Source of the DNA: Bacteroidia bacterium
GTDB taxonomy: Bacteria > Bacteroidota > Bacteroidia > SpSt-205
Assembly: GCA_025060275.1 (NCBI GenBank)
Contig: JANXCJ010000105.1
Location: forward strand, 1 to 7,238
Direction of reading: 5' to 3'
DNA: 7,238 nucleotides
Shown: piece by piece, positions 5,630 to 7,238 of the stretch
Numbering within the stretch: the first letter of the stretch is position 1
How the letters are laid out: each line of letters opens with the position of its first letter
Translations under genes and position numbers: made by a program
Notes under the pieces: generated by a model
Told to the model about the DNA's origin: nothing
Databases searched by the model: none
Seen by the model: only the letters and a program-made list of their open reading frames with translations

Positions 5630-7005
5630 CTCCGCAAGAGTGGATAGAAGAATCAAAAGATAAACTCCTGAGCGAGCTAAAAGAGTTCTTAACTTTCCCT
5701 AGTATAAGTGTTCAGCCGGCTCATCGTGGAGACCTCCGGAAGGCAGCTGAGTGGCTACAACAGAAGCTAGTTAGCTTGGGGTTCCGCGTTGAAATGCTGG
5801 GAGACCCCCCTGTAGTTCATGGATTTTATCAGGGGCCTTCAGGAAGTCCTACAGCTCTCTTTTATGGACACTATGATGTACAGCCGCCTGAGCCTTTGGA
5901 GGAATGGGAGTCACCTCCTTTTGAGCCGAAAGTAACGGAGAAGGCTATTTATGCCCGGGGTGCAAGCGACGACAAAGGGCAGGTCTTCATGCATCTTGCG
6001 GCTTGGCGGTTCTATGTAGAAAGAAGAGGGGGCATTCCACTATCCCTACACGTAGTGATAGAAGGGGAAGAAGAGACAGGCAGTAAAGTTCTTAGCGAGA
6101 TATTACAAAGGGAGGGGGCAAGATGGCGCAGCGATGTCGTAATAGTGTCGGATACCGCTTTTTTTGATGAAGATATCCCTACACTAACGGTCGGACTTAG
6201 AGGATTACTTTATACTGAAATTCGGGTCAGAGGCCCTAAGAGAGACTTACATTCGGGCAGCTTGGGAGGCATAGTGGAAAATCCTGCGATTGCACTGGCT
6301 TACATTTTAGCTAACCTAAAGGGTCCTGACGGAAGGGTAAAAATCCCCGGCTTTTATGAAAGTGTAAGGCCTCCTTCTGCCGAAGAGGTAGCTGCTTGGC
6401 GGCAGCTTCCTGCGAACGAGACTTACTATCTTGGGATTACGGGAGCACCCGCCTTGGCAGGCGAAGTAGGATTTTCTCCCATTGAACGGGTTAGTATTCG
6501 TCCTACTTTGGATGTAAATGGGATGTGGAGCGGCTACACAGGGCCAGGCTCTAAAACTATAATCCCAGCGGAGGCAGGGGCTAAGGTTTCCATGCGGCTC
6601 GTGCCAGAACAAGAGCCCATGAAAATCTGGGAGGCCTATAAAGACTTCATACTCTCTCTTGCGCCGGCGGGTGTGGAAGTGAGTGTAAGCCAGCTTCACG
6701 AGCCTACCCCGGCTTTTGAAACTTCTACGAACTCACCCTTCTATAAAGCTGCAGAAGAAGCCATAGCCAGAACTTTTGGAAAGCGTCCTATTCCTCTGCG
6801 TGAGGGTGGGTCTATACCGATTCTAAATGCCTTTCGTCAAGCCTTGGGAGGCGTACCCGTTATTCTAATGGGCTTTGGCTTGCTCTCTGACAAAGTACAT
6901 AGCCCTAATGAGCATTTTCGTCTTTCTCAGTTATGGAGGGGGATAGAAGCCCTAATACAATGGTATAGTCTTGTAAGCAAGCCCTCCTCCCTTTTAGCAG
7001 AGTAA
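5626..7005 (+). CDS. M20 family zinc metallopeptidase (dipeptidase-like)
   Basis: This is a two-zinc exopeptidase of 459 residues, normal for the M20 dipeptidase/carnosinase-like branch, which releases amino acids from di- or short peptides. Metal and catalytic residues are complete: GHYDVQP (81-87) with His82 and Asp84, ASDDKG (113-118) with bridging Asp115, EGEEETGS (146-153) with the likely general base Glu149 and ligand Glu150, SDT (175-177) with Asp176, and HSPNE (425-429 region) with the last His ligand. The lid/dimerisation domain lies about 190-320, with LHSGSLGG (208-215) supplying the His that reaches the partner active site. There is no signal peptide, so it is cytoplasmic. It is last in the epimerase operon, joined to the exported-protein gene by ATGA, and a hairpin covers its stop. 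The substrate could also be an acylated amino acid; family-level sequence does not decide. Confidence 0.95.
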   Translation: MTPQEWIEESKDKLLSELKEFLTFPSISVQPAHRGDLRKAAEWLQQKLVSLGFRVEMLGDPPVVHGFYQGPSGSPTALFYGHYDVQPPEPLEEWESPPFEPKVTEKAIYARGASDDKGQVFMHLAAWRFYVERRGGIPLSLHVVIEGEEETGSKVLSEILQREGARWRSDVVIVSDTAFFDEDIPTLTVGLRGLLYTEIRVRGPKRDLHSGSLGGIVENPAIALAYILANLKGPDGRVKIPGFYESVRPPSAEEVAAWRQLPANETYYLGITGAPALAGEVGFSPIERVSIRPTLDVNGMWSGYTGPGSKTIIPAEAGAKVSMRLVPEQEPMKIWEAYKDFILSLAPAGVEVSVSQLHEPTPAFETSTNSPFYKAAEEAIARTFGKRPIPLREGGSIPILNAFRQALGGVPVILMGFGLLSDKVHSPNEHFRLSQLWRGIEALIQWYSLVSKPSSLLAE

Positions 7006-7011
7006 GGGAGG
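6986..7011 (+). terminator. Possible terminator hairpin over the peptidase stop codon
   Basis: CCTCCCTT (6986-6993) and AAGGGAGG (7004-7011) are perfect inverted repeats: an 8-bp stem, six of them G-C pairs, with a 10-base loop. The stop codon TAA (7003-7005) lies at the base of the right arm. The following bases, TGTATATTTG, are T-rich but not a pure T run, so termination may be partial. The right arm also contains GGGAGG, a Shine-Dalgarno-like sequence that the hairpin would hide in read-through mRNA. Confidence 0.45.
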
Positions 7012-7013
7012 TG

Positions 7014-7021
7014 TATATTTG
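7014..7021 (+). promoter_or_regulatory. Bacteroidota-type -7 promoter box (TATATTTG) for the surface-protein gene
   Basis: TATATTTG is a full match to TAnnTTTG and ends 4 bases before GTG 7026, so transcription would start at about the start codon. Around 19 bp upstream there is only TTTT/TTTA (6992-6996) instead of TTTG. The position right after a hairpin suggests the gene has its own promoter. Confidence 0.5.
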
Positions 7022-7025
7022 CTAC

Positions 7026-7238
7026 GTGCGTACCCTGAATGTTCTCCTTGTAGGAGGGAGCTTGCTTACTGCTCAGACTTTGAGTAACTGGGGAGAGGTA
7101 GTTCGCTCCACCCCCGGCACGCTTGTAAGCGTGATAGGAAGTGTTACTAATCAAAGGGGCGGCATATGGTACCATTCTGGTGTGCTTTGTCTGACTGATA
7201 CGCTGGAGAACTCAGCAGGTAATGAAATGTTTTTTTCC
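7026..7238 (+). CDS. N-terminus of a secreted, probably surface-displayed Bacteroidota protein (partial, runs off the right edge)
   Basis: 71 codons are visible from GTG 7026 and no stop is reached. The first residues form a signal peptide (Arg2, then a core LNVLLVGGSLLTA, and a likely cut after Ala-Gln at 16-17). The mature start reads NWGEVVRSTPGTLVSVIGSVTNQ, shown here in parts: GTLVSVIGSVTNQ (31-43), then GGIWYHSG (45-52) and LENSAGN (60-66). This 'valine-rich strand, G-x-V-x-N, then N-S-G, then LTxxxxNNAGN' pattern resembles the beginning of large Bacteroidota outer-surface proteins, many exported by the type IX system. The sorting domain, if any, would be at the unseen C-terminus. The start is uncertain: GTG 7011 is in frame and would add five residues; 7026 is preferred because it follows the -7 box and gives a standard signal peptide. 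An in-frame TAG at 6966 rules out earlier starts upstream of it. Confidence 0.65.
   Translation, partial: MRTLNVLLVGGSLLTAQTLSNWGEVVRSTPGTLVSVIGSVTNQRGGIWYHSGVLCLTDTLENSAGNEMFFS

Noticed and set aside
6316..6699. A 127-codon open frame on the minus strand opposite the M20 peptidase.
   Set aside because: It is antisense to conserved peptidase sequence and has the His/Arg/Pro-rich look of a shadow frame, with no recognisable domain.
1..7238. CRISPR arrays, insertion sequences, tRNA or rRNA genes, toxin-antitoxin or phage-defence genes.
   Set aside because: No spaced repeats, transposase motifs, terminal inverted repeats, cloverleaf-like sequences or defence domains were found; all the DNA is accounted for by the listed genes and short gaps.

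Overview
The window looks like an ordinary, very tightly packed piece of a Bacteroidota (Bacteroidetes) chromosome with a G+C content near one half. Four observations support this: a divergent half-length GT5 'starch synthase' of the kind known from this phylum, a one-chain fused E1 alpha/beta 2-oxoacid dehydrogenase whose wording is typical of the phylum, signal peptides ending in Ala-Gln, and -7 boxes of the Bacteroidota form TAnnTTTG next to start codons. A terminal open gene begins like the large secreted surface proteins of the phylum. I cannot name the genus.

Layout from left to right. A GT5-like gene runs leftward off the window (1-595). Only 39 bp separate it from the divergent fused E1 gene (635-2674). 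E1 meets the leftward rsgA-dtd operon (4054-2682) tail to tail with a 7-bp gap. Only 22 bp separate rsgA from a divergent rightward operon: a UDP-glucuronate 4-epimerase-like sugar epimerase (4077-5051), a small exported protein of unknown function (5060-5629) and an M20 metallopeptidase (5626-7005). A hairpin over the peptidase stop is followed at once by a -7 box and the start of a secreted, probably surface-displayed protein (7026 to the right edge). By my count only 96 of 7238 bases lie outside the called genes, and no gap reaches 40 bp.

The genes do not form one pathway. RsgA (30S subunit maturation) and DTD (removal of D-amino acids from tRNA) both serve translation. E1 is the first enzyme of a branched-chain or related 2-oxoacid dehydrogenase complex whose E2 and E3 are not here. 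The rightward operon has an envelope flavour (nucleotide-sugar epimerase, exported protein, peptidase, surface protein), but a shared function is only inferred. I see no CRISPR array, mobile element, tRNA, rRNA or defence system, and no convincing new multi-gene system.

The most interesting signals are regulatory. Three, possibly four, first-in-operon genes have a TAnnTTTG-like box ending only 4 to 9 bases before the start codon, which predicts leaderless or nearly leaderless mRNAs. Two downstream genes of the rightward operon instead carry clear Shine-Dalgarno sequences, and dtd is reached through a TAATG stop/start overlap.
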